This document shows positions 1 to 12,957 of a stretch of 64,000 nucleotides of DNA, one piece after another (positions within the stretch are counted from its first letter, which is position 1; each line of letters opens with the position of its first letter). The stretch covers positions 218,872,290 to 218,936,289 of the forward strand of contig CM073885.1 of the NCBI GenBank assembly GCA_037176705.1, given 5' to 3'. A model generated the notes under the pieces. That model was not told the DNA's origin. It ran no database searches and was given only the letters and a program-made list of their open reading frames with translations. The DNA is from Molossus alvarezi. Lineage: Eukaryota; Chordata; Mammalia; Chiroptera; Molossidae. The translations under genes and the position numbers were made by a program.

Positions 1-1990
1 AATAATTTTTTTTGATGTATTGCTGGAGCCAATTTGCTAGTATTTTGTTCAGGATTTTGGCATCTATGTTCATCAGGGATATTGGTCTGCAGTTTTCTTT
101 TTTTGTAGTGTCTTTTTCTGGTTTTGGAATTAGAATTATGCTGACCTCATAAAATGAGTTTGGAAGGCTTCCTTCTTCTTGAAAATTTTGAAATAGTTTG
201 AGGAGAATGGTTATTAGTTCTTTGAAAGTTCGGTAAAATTCCCCCATGAAGCCGTCCAGGCCTGGGCTTTGGTTTGCTGGGAGAGTCTTGATTACATCTT
301 CAGTTTCTTCTGTTGTTATTGGTCTGTTCAAGTTTTCTATCTCTGCCCGGTTCAGTTTTGGGAGACTATGTGTTTATAGAAATTCATCCATTTCGCATAG
401 ATTGTTGAATTTGTTGCCGTATAATTGTTCATAATATTTGTTAACAATCTGTTGTATTTCTGTGGTATCAGTTCTTATTTCTCCTCTTTCATTTCTGATT
501 TTGTGTATTTGGGTTCTCTCTCTTTGTTTCTTGGTGAGTCTAGCTAAGGGTCCATCAATCTTGTTTATCTTTTCAAAGAACCAGCTCTTTGTTTCATTGA
601 TCCTTTGAATTGTTTTTTTTGGTCTCCATGTCATTTATTTCTGCTCTGATCTTTACTATTTCCTCCCTTCTATTTGCTCTGGGTTTTTTTTTTAATTTTA
701 TGTTTTGTTTTCTTTCTAGTTCTTTAAGTTGTGAGGTTAGATATTCTGTTAGAAATTTTTCTTGCTTCTTGAGGTAGGCCTGTAGTACTATGAAATTCTC
801 TTTCAGAAGTGCTTTCACTGCATCCCATAGATTTTGTGTTGTTGTGTGTTCATTTTCATTGGTTTCCAGGAAGTTTTTAATTTCTTTCTTGATGTCCATG
901 GTAACCCATTCATTGTTCAATAATATGCTATTTAGCCTCCATGTTTTCAAATGTCTTTGCATGTACTTGTTGCAGTTGATTTCTAGTTGCATGCCATTGT
1001 GATCTGAGAAGATGCTTGATGTGATTTCAATCTTCTTGAACTCGTAGAGACTTAGTTTGTGTCCTAACATGTGGTCTATCTTTGAGAATGTCCCATGTGC
1101 AGTTGAGAAGAATGTGAATTCTGCAGTTTTGGGGTGTGATTCTCTGTAGATATCTATTAAATCCGTTTGATCTAGCACTTCGTTTAGAGTCTGTGTTTCC
1201 TTGTTAATTTTTTTTTCTAGAAGATCTACCAGTGATGTCAGCAGGGTGTTGAAGTCTCCTACTATGATTGTATTGCTGTCAATTTCTCCTTTGAAGTCCT
1301 CCAAAAGATTTTTAATATATGTTGGTGCTCCCATATTGGGTGCATATATATTTACCAAGGTTATATTTTCCTGTTGGATAGATCCTTTCAATATTATGTA
1401 GTGGCCTTCATCGTCTCTAGTTATGGTCTTCATTCTGAAATCTCTTTGGGTTTATTTTGTTCAAGATTCTCTAAGCTTCCTGGACTTATATGTCTTTTTT
1501 CTTCCCCAGGTTAGGGAAGTTTTCAGTCATTATTTCTTCAAATAGGTTCTCAATCCCTTGCTCTCTCTCTTCTCCTTCTGGTACCCCTATGATATGGATA
1601 TTGTTATGCTTCATGTTGTCCCAAATGTCCCTTAAACTGTCCTCACTTTTAAAAATTTGTTTTTGTTTTTGCTGCCCTAATTGGGTGTTTTTTTTCCTTG
1701 TCTCCCAAATCACTAATTCAATCCTCTGCTTCATCCTACCTATTGCTTATTCCTTATAGTGTATTTTTCATTTCAGATATTGTATTAGTCATTTCCAACT
1801 GGTTATTTTTTATAGTCTATATGTCCTTTTTCATGTTGTTATAGTTCTAAATTCCTTATAGTTTTCACTAAGTTCCTTGAGCATCTTATAGCCATTCTTT
1901 TGAACTCTATATCTGGTAAATTGTTTGCCTCCATTTCATTTAGTTCCTTTTCTGGAGATTTCTTCTTTCTTTCATCTGAGACATGTTTCT
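1..1990 (-). mobile_element. LINE-1 fragment, internally deleted, coding on the minus strand
   Basis: Reading leftwards from about 1990, the minus strand gives an L1 ORF1 protein stretch with RNEDSLRD-like and GVPEGEEREQGIENLFEEI-like blocks at the start of the RRM. This runs directly into the ORF2 apurinic-type endonuclease (VNIYAPN, GDFNT and SDH motifs), then the start of the reverse-transcriptase region near 1-370. The frame is broken near 594-634 and by stops in the ORF1 part, so the copy is dead. At about 1440, ORF1 sequence after NPKR is joined straight to ORF2 around EN codon 100, so the ORF1 C-terminus and ORF2 start are missing. The element continues past the left edge. It sits in the FRAS1 intron in the sense orientation. 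Confidence 0.9.
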
Positions 1991-2269
1991 AAGCAAATAT
2001 TTTATTACAAAAGTGAATGAATCTTTTCATCTGTCCAAAAAGGTTTTCTTTCTTTCTTTTTTAAATGTCTGGTATCTAAACAAGTGATGAAAAATTGTGA
2101 CTTCCATATAACTTCATTTCAAATGCATGTCCCTGCCAGTATCTCAATAAACTAACAGCAATATCTATATTTCTATCTATAACATAGAAATATCTTTCAC
2201 AGTTTGATTTGCCTCTCATTTAGCTGATACTGATGATAATGATAACAATAGCAATAGCAATAATAGCTA

Positions 2270-2482
2270 TACTGAAAGCCTATTCTCTCCTAGGGTCTGT
2301 ACTAAGTGCAATAACATTAGATGTAGGTACTATTATAATCCCACTTTAATAAAAAACAAAACAAAAACGGAGGCTTAGTGATTAATTTACTTTGTTCAAG
2401 GTCACAAAGCTAGTAGTGATGGTAGGATCTGAACTCCAGTCACCTGACTCTAGAGCCCACCATTCTAACCACTACTCTATAA
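2270..2482 (-). repeat. MIR SINE relic
   Basis: The segment carries the complement of the MIR core: a step from 'gtactattat..atccca' to 'aggtcacaaagctagtagtg' and 'ggatctgaactccagtc', the classic MIR hallmark. It is diverged and has no visible target-site duplication. Confidence 0.65.
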
Positions 2483-2989
2483 TTCCTTCAACATGGTATT
2501 TCCTAGGACAGACTATTGAAATACGTTTATCAGCACTCTATTTGTTAACTGCCATTTTCAAAATGAGAAAGTATAACAATTTTTTTTTTTTTTTTGGCAA
2601 ATGACACTTCAGTGATTGAAATAAAGTAAGCTGCCTCAGCCTATTTTCAAAAGTGTTCCTTCATGTATGAAGGATTTCCTAATTTTTTTCCACTCAGATT
2701 TTCCCTTTCCCTAATTTATCCTAACTCTTTGTTTTGCCTGACTCAGGTAATTAATCACATTTTGACTTATTTGAAAAATAAGACATCTATACAAGTAACT
2801 CACATACAAGACAAAATAACTACTGCTTGGGCAGAAACTGAATGCTTTGTACATGTCAAGCCTTGCACATTGTCAATATTCAACAAATATGTATAGAAAA
2901 CAAACTGAATCCAGAGAAGTACTTCAGTCACTGATTGTGTACAAGAATGACCTCTGCTCAGGACCTTGTAATTCAAATGCTGATGAAAA

Positions 2990-3130
2990 CCATAAAAAGA
3001 AATAGACTAATACTTTTATCTTTTAAATGAGATAACTACAGAACACAGAAATTAAATGACTGGCCCAAGATTCCACAGCTGATACTGGCAGAGAAGATCC
3101 CCAGCCCAGCACTTCCAATTAGGCTAATAT
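2990..3130 (-). repeat. MIR SINE relic (short)
   Basis: The order of 'gataactacagaac', 'ttaaatgactggcccaaga' and 'cacagctgatactggcaga' follows the antisense MIR core. It lies about 170 bp downstream of exon H. Confidence 0.5.
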
Positions 3131-3299
3131 CTGAGTTAAATCTGCTAATGGCATCCATGTGCCTTTTAGATCAGTTTTAATCCTTGTATAAAAAACTTTA
3201 AAAAGGCTACAGGTAAGAATATGGAAGCAAAACTTCCTGTTTCCTTTGATGACCCTAGAAGAGTGGGAAAGGATAGAAAGTTCATTTTTAAAAACCTAC

Positions 3300-3446
3300 A
3301 TTGACAGGCACGGTTTTCATCGAGATAATGCCCGGGGAAGCAGGTGGTGCTGCAGGTGCCAAAGTGGGACAGAACGAGGTCAGTGTTACATGAGGAGCAG
3401 GAGAAGGGCCCTTTGCCCTGGCAGGTTCTACAGGAGGAGTGACATT
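3300..3446 (-). CDS. FRAS1: FRAS1 coding exon H: furin-like repeat (about FU10)
   Basis: This 147 nt exon encodes one FU repeat, with a peptide beginning CHSSCRTCQGKGPFSCSSCN and ending near FPGHYLDENRAC. Eight cysteines are intact. The acceptor is cctctgcag and the donor is CAAT followed by gtaggt. A T at -1 is unusual for a donor, but the next six bases are good. Both ends are phase 1. It is the last coding exon of the gene inside this window. The next FU exon, which in FRAS1 starts with a CN.HC-type motif, is not found between 1 and 3299 and must lie beyond the left edge. Confidence 0.94.
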
Positions 3447-3698
3447 CTGCAGAGGGAAAAGAGACAAAAGAGAACCTATGAAGCCAAACTCCTCTCCAAA
3501 GCAGCATCCTAGAGCCATTCATAAAAACCCCAACACTGAGAACATTAGCTGGTCTGATTTATTACTCCACAGTGTGCTCCCTGCTGTGTCTCTGTCTCGC
3601 TCTCTCTCCATACCCCCCACACTTCAAGCCTTCTCAAATATTACCCCAAAGAGAAGCTCATGAGACACTGCCAGCTTCTGTGTCCAGCACTTACTCAC
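3447..3698 (-). other. FRAS1: Short intron between exons G and H
   Basis: This 252 bp intron is bounded by gtgagt and ctgcag. No repeat is evident. It is the only short intron in the window, where the others are 1.7-19 kb. Confidence 0.85.
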
Positions 3699-3851
3699 TT
3701 TTACAAGCTCCTTTCTCTGCGTAATATCCAGAAGGGCAATCGGGAACACAGTGGTCCCCCAGCAGCAGGTAGCGGGTGTTCTGGCACCTCAGGCAGATGC
3801 TCCCAGTGTTGTGGAGATCAGCTGTACATTGCTGGCACAGAGGATGGCAGT
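3699..3851 (-). CDS. FRAS1: FRAS1 coding exon G: furin-like repeat (about FU9)
   Basis: This 153 nt exon encodes one FU repeat, with a peptide beginning CHPLCQQCTADLHNTGSICL and ending near GYYAEKGAC. Eight cysteines are present. The loop before the fourth cysteine is a few residues longer than in the other repeats, which accounts for the extra length. The acceptor is gtgccctctccag and the donor is AAAA followed by gtgagt. Both ends are phase 1, and the closing A joins AA of exon H to give lysine. It is separated from exon H by only 252 bp, the one short intron in the window, so the two exons are probably recognised together. The segment YLLLGDHCVPDCPSGYYAE is a near-perfect recollection match to FRAS1. 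Confidence 0.95.
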
Positions 3852-6384
3852 CTGGAGAGGGCACGGGAGCACAGAGAAGGCACAGATGATATAAGCACCA
3901 AGATTCATCACTATACCAAAGGGCAGATGGAACTGCAATTACCACTGTTGCAGCACAGCCAGCCAGAGCAGCCCAAAGGCAGTATATGGCAGTTAGGCCG
4001 AAGTGTGGGACCTGTACAAATTGTGTGTCTGAAGTTTTTAGCAAATGGCCAGGCCTAGCACAGCAATTGAGTTTTCATCCCTTTCCAATTGAACGGTCTT
4101 CAAGTTCCAGGGCAGCATGTGAGAGATACTTGCTAGGGATATCCAGAGAATTGTCAGATTCACAGAAACAGCATCATCATTTCCCCAAGAGCTCTGAGCA
4201 CACGAGGACAGCATGCTCCCCATACCCAGTGTGCCCTCGCGTGGCTCCTTCTCACAGATTTGGTTTTCCAGAGTGAGTATGCCAGAATCAGGCACTGGTA
4301 CAGAGGAACTGGAGTTAGTAAATCACTGGGTTGAGTTTGTGGAGACTTTAATTTTTAACGAAAGGTAAATTTATGAAGAAGACTTATGAGTTGAAAATTC
4401 ATTTTCATGACATGATGCATAGCTCGCAGGAGCTCTGTTGTATCAGTTATGATTGAAGCTCTAAAACAAGTCATCTGGTATGGCTAGCACTGTCTCTTGT
4501 TCCCGCCCATATAATAGTCATCCTTTAATTAAAGAACTTGATTGCATTCAGCTCCCATTTAGGTAAAAACATCCTCTGTCCGGCTTTCAGTGATAATTAC
4601 CCTTTAAGTCCCATTTAGCATCCTCCATCCCAAAGGTGGAAGAAAATATACAAATCCTGAATTACCCACCAAAATGAAAGAGGGGTAAAAAAAAAAAAAA
4701 CCTAGGAAAAGAACAGAGAGAGTTCTGGTTATTGGGCCTTTCCATCACCCTCCTTTAGGATTCAAAGCACTGCTTATAATTGCTAATGCCCCACTCAGGG
4801 ACCAGCTGTGTCTTCTTCATCTCAAAGTCTTGTAGATAGAGATCTGGATTTCTACCAAAGTTTATACTAAAAAATCAAGCAGATACTGCCCCCTGAAATC
4901 TGTTAAAACAGGTCTTTCTCTCTATACCCTCAGTGATGCACTTTCTTAACTGCTGATCATGTGAGACGTGTTCTTTGCACGAGACTCAGGTCTCCGTCCC
5001 ATACCCAGCACCCACTCATCTGCATGAGGAGCTGTTCTGGGACGTGTATAGCCACTCCAGCAGTTGAATCAAAAGCGTCCTCCTCAAAAATGCTGACTCC
5101 TTTAGAAGCATGCAAACTAACAGCCTCTGACCTTTCTCTGAACTTTGGGAGTTTCAAGTTACAGTCCTTTTGCCAGTATTAGGAACAATTCTGGATATCC
5201 TAAGAGCCAAATTAAGCCTGTTGATAGCCCTTCAGAGAACCATAAAGGAAATTACGACTGTATTGAGAGAAATATGATAAGGAGGCAATTTTCCCTGATT
5301 TAATGCATGGTGTCCACACAATGCCAGCCTTTCTGTTCTCTTTTCCTGTGCCCTCCTACAGCGCCAGCAGCACAAGCTTACTTGTGCAAAGGGGGAACTC
5401 CAACAGCTTCCAAAGTTGGTGGAGCAAATGGAGGAAACGGTGCTTCGTGATTACCCTGATGAGTGGGTACATGTCAGGCTCGGACACCCCGGAAACATTA
5501 CTGATTCAAGGAGTCATTATGGTGAAAGGTCACGGCTTCTTCCTCTGTAAGGCAAGTGCTCACAGAGAGTTCTGGGCTCAGGCACGCATCAACAAGATCT
5601 GCAGGTGTGCAGAGATCTAAAAACTAGTGGCAGCTAACTGAAAGCTTTCTCTAGTGTGCAATTAGAGAAATGAAAAAGGGTAATCATCCAACGGCTGCTT
5701 TGAAGAGAAAGTAAGCAGATCTCGGGAGTATTTTGTGGGTACAAGAAATAAATATTTATGGATTTATCTTATCTTAAGGATCTCTAGAAGCTGTTAAAAG
5801 GAGTGGAATGTGTAGTATAATTTCTAAAGGAAGACAGAGCTGGGCTGTGGATGCTCCTTCACACCCTCGTAGCAGCTGCTTGTAAAACTGTGCTACCCTG
5901 CTCCGGGCAGCAACCCCACCTGCGCGCCCTTCCACCTCTTCCCTTCCCAGGCTACTGCACCTTCTACTTCATTCAGCCCTTCAAGCACGAGCACTTCCAG
6001 TTCCTCCCTGTCGACCTCAGAACATGCATTTTTACCCATTCTTCTTTCGTTCCTTCTCTAACAGGATGAAATGACTAATTCTTCCACCTGCATTCTTGAC
6101 CAGTTTTCAACATTATTTGACCATTGCTTCAGCATTAGTGCATACTTTCCCGCATCTCTGTTTACTTTCCTTGACCTCAACTTCCAAATATGTTCTACAT
6201 CACCTACTGCAGAAAAAGTGTTTCTCTACAACCACCCATGTCTTGCCATCCCTTCACCACCCAGCTTCCTTGCTCCCGAACTCTTCGCCTCCCTGTAATC
6301 TGCCTTCAGCCTCCTCAACTCTACTATGGTATTGCCCTTGAAAACATCTCTGTCTATTTTTTTATTTTTAAATCTCACAAAAGG

Positions 6385-6611
6385 TTTTATTTTTTTTTTT
6401 CTATTTATCTTGAGATAGAGTGAGAGGGAGGGAGAGAGAGAGAGAAATATTGATGTGAGAGGGACACATCAACTGGCTGCCTCCCGCACGACCTCGACCA
6501 GAGCCGGGGATGAACGGCGACTGAGGTCCGTGCTCTTGACTGGAATCGAACCTGCGACTCATTGGTCCGTGGGGCTGACACTCTAATCGCTGAGCCGAAC
6601 TGCCCAGGGCA
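6385..6611 (-). mobile_element. Ves-type tRNA-derived SINE
   Basis: Read on the minus strand, the copy begins at the tRNA-related head (ctgggcagttcggctcagcg), has a B-box-like 'ggttcgattcc', a pyrimidine-rich (ct)n segment and an A-rich tail facing the T run at 6385. It is moderately diverged. Confidence 0.85.
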
Positions 6612-8146
6612 GACTGTCTCTTAATGACCAAATTTAATGGCATCCTCTAATTTCTAACCTACCTGAAATCACTGCAACACATGATACTTCGGGCTATGCC
6701 CCTCCTAACCCTGTGTTCCCCCCCCCACCCCGTTAGCATGCTTTATCCTGGGGCTGCTCTCGGCTGGTCCCTGCTCTCTGCCCCTGACTGCCTGAGGAAT
6801 CCAGAGATTCCTCGCAACCCTCGACTTCTTCTATCCACCTGACCGCCTCTTGCTCTGGCCGCCTTCGACTGGACACGGCTGCTTGCAGTCACCAGAAGCC
6901 AGTGGAAAGGGCTCGAGACTCCACAACCTCAAGACCTCTGCTTCTCTCCATGGGTTCATGTTAAGTCTTAAGACATATCATATTGTATGATGGAGTGAGT
7001 ACTCAGAGGCAAGGAGAAATCAATATGTGACACCTGAAAATATAAAACAATCAACTGCAGGGCACCCAAAGCATCACATTAATCCAAGTTAGCTTACAGT
7101 TTTACCACACACATAACTACCCACGTCTAGAAAGGTGAACTCTCTAGCTCTTCTTGTTTAGTGCCTGTACTCATTCCTTTATGCATCCACCCGTGGTTCA
7201 GGAAGTCATACCAAACACCCAATCCCATGAATAGATTCATTCTAAGACAACAGTCTGAGTGGGTGCCCTGATAATCCACTCATGCAAAACTCCTGTCCCA
7301 ACTCCATCACATACAAGCCCCCGACAGAGGACCACTTACGTAAACATGCTCCAAAGTCTATCTGAAAATTGACTGACTTTTATTAAACCAACCAGAAAAT
7401 AAAAATAAATTTCTAAAACCTAAGAAACACCTTTGTCTAGAGAGGCTTGAAGTCAAAAATTGTTTTGTAGTTGAGAGTTCCTTGGCAGGGCTCAAAATGA
7501 GTGATGAAGTGCAGGGAAAAAAGCCAAAAATCAGAGCAACAAGGGCTTGAGGATTAATACCAGTGTCCTGACTTACAATCGGAGAAGTACGGTTCCCGAG
7601 GGCAGACTACAGAGCTCAGGGATGACAGGCTACAAGTGGCAGTCTCGCTGGGCAAACCAGCAGCAAGCTTCAGGCTCAAGCTCAGGGCACCCCTGTGACC
7701 TTCTTCACAGGAGAGGAGCTCAGTGCAGCTCAAACAGGGATCTTGAGGTTTTATTTTTCTGACTACAAAATGAGCCATACAATAAAATACGAGGAACATT
7801 TTTACAAAGTATAAGTAAGCATAAAAATCATCCTAAGTAGGCATTTCAGATGAAATACCAACATAGACATTTTTCTTAGTTCTTTTTCTATATAATTTTA
7901 CATATACATTTTAAATAAATGAGATGATAGTAAATGTTGTGATGTAGTATCTTTAGTTTTACTCAATACCATCAGCGTTTCCACATGTTATTAGAGACTC
8001 TTTCTAAACATATTTAGGGGCTGCATACTATTTCAGCATTGAATAAACAAAAAATTTGCCATTTTTCTTATAGCTTGAACATTCACTTCCAATTTTTCCA
8101 CTTGTATAGTTAAAGCCATGATGAGATCTTTGTATATTTTAAATTA

Positions 8147-8528
8147 CAGTTGACCCTTGAACAACACAGGGGTCTAGGGGTACCGACCCTCTATGCAGTA
8201 AAATATCTGTACATAATTTTGACTCCCCCAAAACATAATTACAGTCATCCCTTAGTATCTGTAGAGGATTCGGTCCAGAACCTCCTGTGGATACCAAAAT
8301 CTGAGAATGTTCAAGTCCCTTATATAAAATGGTATAGAACAATGTATACAGTTAGGCCCTCTACTTCCTTAGATTCCTAACTATGGATCAAAAATACTGT
8401 TTTCGATATGCAGTGGTTGAATCGGCAAAACCTAGAGACATGGAGGACTGCATGTGTATTTATTTTTAAAAATCCATGTATAAGTGGATTCATGTAATTC
8501 TAAAATCATGTTGTTCAAGGGTCAGCAG
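8147..8528. mobile_element. Pogo/Tc1-mariner-like MITE with TA target site
   Basis: The left terminal sequence cagttgacccttgaacaac is matched by an inverted end, gttcaagggtcagcag, and both ends abut TA, as expected for a Tc1/mariner/pogo target duplication. The inside is non-coding and contains a second satellite-like unit near 8245-8400 ('ggattcggtcc...', 'ctgagaatgttcaagtccc'). Related copies lie at 47961 and 56583. Confidence 0.8.
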
Positions 8529-8549
8529 TATTTCCTAAAAGAATATCAA

Positions 8550-8785
8550 AAGAGTATAATTCATATTATTATTGTAACTTACATTTATTGAGCTCTGAAT
8601 ATATATCAAGCACTCTACTAATTATTATAAATACATAATCTCATTTGGAAAGATGAAGGCATTGTTATTATCCCTACTTGAAAGATGAGAAAACTGAGAA
8701 CTAGAGGTTGTCATTTGCTCACACATGCCAATTCAACGTTGTCTCCACAGCTCACACTTTTAACCACTACAGACATGAAGAAATG
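8550..8785 (-). repeat. MIR SINE relic
   Basis: The antisense MIR order is visible: 'ttattgagctctgaat', 'ataatctcattt', 'attatccctacttgaaagatgag' and 'aaaactgagaactagag'. No coding content. Confidence 0.65.
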
Positions 8786-11399
8786 TAAGATACTTACTAG
8801 GTGTTAAAATTCTCTTTCCAGAAAGCTTGTATTAATTTACATCTCCAAGAGCCATTCATGAGACTGTTTCATTATAACTTTGCCAACACTAAGATTTTAA
8901 AAATAGTGAAACAATCTTGGCTAATTTGGCTGGTGAACACTGGTATTGTATCATGAGATTAAACATTTTTAAAAATATTTTCTTTCAAACAAAAAAGTGT
9001 TCAAAATCTACTGTACTCATAGAGCTTTCAGTATAGTGGAGAGAAATGACCCTGGATGTATATCTACAAATGAGTATAAAATATGTGCAGCCAAATTACA
9101 ATTTGATATCGACCAGGGAGCTCTGTCCTCATCCACTGTAACCATCCCCACTGGGCCAGGACGCAGGGGCCATCATGTGCTCCAGGAGAAAGGTATCAGA
9201 ATCATACTTACAAAGATACCAAATGCAAAGAGCCCGGCACAGGCGAAAGAAGGAAAAACAACCTTGATTGTGCCCTGGAGCTAATAGACCCGGGCCTCTC
9301 CCCACCAACTCACCCTACACTCTCCACCTTTGCTCCTCAGCCTAGAAAAGCCCTTCAAGCTGAGAGGAGGAAGGAGCAGACAGACCATCTGCTTTGCCCC
9401 TGCCCTCCCCTCTCACAAAAGAGGTTGGCGGTGGCCCAGTGGATTATCCGACAGCAGAGTGGACTCGGGCTGTGCTTCTTGCCTTAAAGAGGACTGTCTC
9501 CAAATTGAGTCCTGTGTCACAGGGCAACAGAGGCACTGGCAGGGCAGAACGAGCAAGAAGAGAGTGTGCAGCAGACAATGAGACAAAGGACGGCAGGAGA
9601 CTGCTACAAACCTTCCACAAAATGCTAATGGGGCCTCGGACATCTATAAAAGGGTGTCACTCGGTCCAGAGGGCAGAGCAGGCTTTCTAGAGGAGGCTGA
9701 GACATGAACATTGAGGGTGGGTGAGCTGTAAGCAGGCAGGGCCTGGGTGGGCCAGTTTTGGAATAATACCCTGTAAAACATGAAATGGGCTATGGGTTTT
9801 ATCCCTACAGGCAACTGGGGATCAGTTTATGTGTGTGTATTTGACTTCTACCAGTCTATCTCCTGAAGTATCTGTTTTCATTACAGATGTGAAGGAGAAA
9901 TTGTGTGCAAGGTAACTAGTGATAGGAGAAAACATTAGAACCACAGCAGAAAACCAACAACTCAAGAAAACACACGGCAGCTCTCAATATGAAACCTGTG
10001 GTGGGGAGCGGGGTGGGGGCTCTAGTGTTCTCCCCCTCCTCGCCTCCATGACGAATAGAGAAGGCCCTTCTCTGTTTAACAACATCCCACAGCTGAACTT
10101 CTCTCAAGGGGCTCAAGCTAGATTAGGCATATTAAAGACTAGGGAGAATACTATAACATAGTATCTTGAGAGTTATTATGTCCAGGAATAGAAATCTGGG
10201 GTGTCCCTCAGGAAGAAGGAACAACATAAACAAACCCGTGGATTGTCTTCCGGAGAATGACTGAGAACAATCTTTTCACAAACTGCCAGTTTCTAAAACA
10301 CCTTTAAAATTGAAAACAGAGTAGAATTTGACCAAATCAGGTGTACCTAGTAAGTAGCCCCTACCTATGTGTTGAATGAAAGAAAACAATTATTGAAATA
10401 ATAATACTGGAGAATTGACAACTTGGAGGTCCATGGGAAGGTGGATGTGGGTTGCACCACCTGGATTTCAAAATCTACCCCAGGCTAAGAGAAGGGCACC
10501 GCGTGGCTCTGTGTTTGACCATGTACAGCTGCCTCGTCAGTACAGTTTGAGATAATAAAAAGGGAAAGATCCCCATGGCCAGCCAGATGTACTCATTATA
10601 CAGTCTGAACATAACTAAGAGGTGGGGGGGGGGGCTGTCCAGGCACTGCAGGGGGTGACTCTCTCCTGCTAAGGTGCCAGCTCCTTTGTGCACAGTAAAA
10701 TCTGTGGGCACATGTTCTAAAAACTAAGCTGGTTTCGAGGCAACTCTTGAATTCTTCTCGGTAGGCGGTAACAATCTGACAAATGCTAATTCCTATTCCT
10801 GCTGGACCACACGGGAGGACACAGCTGTCAGAAAGTGTGTCCTGAAAATGGCAGTGTCCCCGGAGAGGCCGACAAACCAGAATGAATTTCCCCAGAATCC
10901 TCCTTGCCCCACCTTCCGCTCGCATTCCTCCCCACAGGTGACGTTTGGAACAGTTTCACAGGATACACGGGAGGAAGTTCATAATGTCACTGTGGTATTC
11001 GCACCAGGACTGCAGTCACTAAATAGTAGCTGAGTTTCCAACCCACCAACCCAGCAGCCTCTGCAAGATTAAGGGCCCATCCTAAAAGCCCCATCTGTGC
11101 AGGAAAGTCTTTGCCTCTGACCCTCCTGGCTACAATCGAAGGAGGAGGCTGACCTCAAATACATCTAAATGGTGAGTGTGCACCCACTAAATGCTTAGAG
11201 ATAGTGTCATTCTGGAGGCCCTCTCCCACTGCTCCCCAGTAAGTAAACCCTTATTTGTCACTATTTCAATTACAGTGCTAAGTCTTTAAGTATAAAACTC
11301 ATTAAGGGTGACAAGGGAAGACAAGAGACCCAGGATATATTTATGCACGGCCTGTTTCAGATTATGGTATAAAATAAGCGTGTGGCGGGGGAAGGGCAG

Positions 11400-12060
11400 A
11401 TGGAATTCCAGTTGTTTGTCTATGTGCCCGCTTGCTAACAAACCCAGGGAATTAGCACTTTAAACAAACAAATTAATGAACACATTACAAGGGAGCCTGG
11501 AAATGGAGTAGTAGCTCGAGCTGAAATAAATACATTTCTTGTTTTTGAGCAAGCAAAGGATTCCATTTGTTTTCTAAATACGCACAGCATGCAGATGTGC
11601 TAAAAATTGAAATAGATAAAAAACAAATAATATTTTGACGCGGCAGCTGCAAAATCCTCTAATATGCCACCCTGCAGCTGTGCGGAAATTACATGTGGTC
11701 ATTGCCGTGTGATTCTTTCTTCAAATCACAGAGGCTCTGCTCCGAGGATCAGTGAGGATTACCCACAACCATGATGGATGGAAACACACGGCAGTGAAAT
11801 GACTTATTTCCCATCTTTGGAGCAAAGTCAAAGAAGCTTGAAGATATTAAAGTAAATGTGTATTGTCGAAGCAATGGCTTTGGATGTTGGTTTTATGGGG
11901 CAGTGACTCCTGAGTTAATAAATAATGACCTATATAGACAAATTTAGACACACAGTGAGATTTTTAATAATGACCCGCCAGTCGATTAGGTTCTTAATGC
12001 AACCATACTAAATGTGTATGGAAGCAGTTAAAATAATCATACTTGTAACTATTCCTCATC
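11400..12060. promoter_or_regulatory. Candidate conserved non-coding element (repeat-free, AT-rich)
   Basis: This stretch has no recognisable transposon. It carries closely packed motif-like words: CAGCTG E-boxes (two near 11645 and 11675), TTAATGAACA/TTAATTA-like homeobox words, AAACAAATAAT, and TAATGACC. Low-complexity decay is absent. Such composition is common in conserved developmental enhancers, but conservation cannot be seen in one sequence, so this is inference only. Confidence 0.3.
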
Positions 12061-12957
12061 AGGAGAAAAAAGGTATGATTTCATACCAAAACTCGGGATT
12101 CTCAGTGTGTGTAGAATTTTAATGCTGATGCCACTATGAAAACTGACAGGATGCACAACGCGTGAGGTAAGGACAGAAAGAATCCAGAAAATAACCTACA
12201 GAGGGTATGAGAGAAAGACGCATCCTCTCTTCCCCTTCTGATCATGACTCTGGTCCTAGTCCAGCCCCGAGCTCTTAGGAATCGTGTTCTTTTTGTTAGA
12301 GGACCTGAATTAGTACAAAAACTATAACACAAACAAAACTTCCCCCTTTTTGTCATTGTCTGTGGCTATTGTCTTATCCTGAAAAAAATCAACACCCACC
12401 CCCATAAAAAACACAACCCACCACAATAGGTTCTATTTCTGCCCTGTGTGTACCAACTCACAAATGTGTTGAAAAGGCAGTGGCAGGACCTGCGGAGTCA
12501 TAGTCTGGAGAAGGAGGGGGCGATAGGCAGCGTCAGACACTTGAGCAAAGCTCTTCCCTCATTTTTGGTGCTCGTTCTTGCTGCCAACAAGGAGACATGA
12601 GCACCACTTTTGCCCATATATCTAGATGCTCTGTACTGAGACTCCCATCAGATTATGTTTTACTCTTGGTTTACTTCCATGATAGAAAAATATCCACTCC
12701 AATTAACATTCTTGGAATATCAATTGGGTGTGAGGCATTATGGGGTTACTGTGGGAGAAAGAGCATGAGATGCTCATGACAAGGTCTAATGTCAGAAGAA
12801 AGCCACACCTAAAATGTAATAGGCTCAAAGGAGGTCCAGAGAATATTTACCTAAAGGAGTAAGATGGACGTGGGGGTGGGGACGAGCACCCAGCTTGGCC
12901 AGAGCTCCAGTCTCTCAGGAAGCAAGGGGAGCCGGGTGGGCTTGAAAATCAAGGTGA

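Larger units (their letters stand above)
1991..3299. other. FRAS1: Intron downstream of exon H (partial), non-L1 part
   Basis: No coding exon is visible here. It holds two old MIR-like fragments (about 2270-2482 and 2990-3130), a run of T at about 2580-2596, and otherwise unremarkable AT-rich sequence. No FU-type cysteine pattern occurs on the minus strand. Confidence 0.6.

Noticed and set aside
594..1433. A 279-codon open frame that could be taken for a gene.
   Set aside because: It is the endonuclease part of a broken L1 ORF2, annotated as a mobile element.
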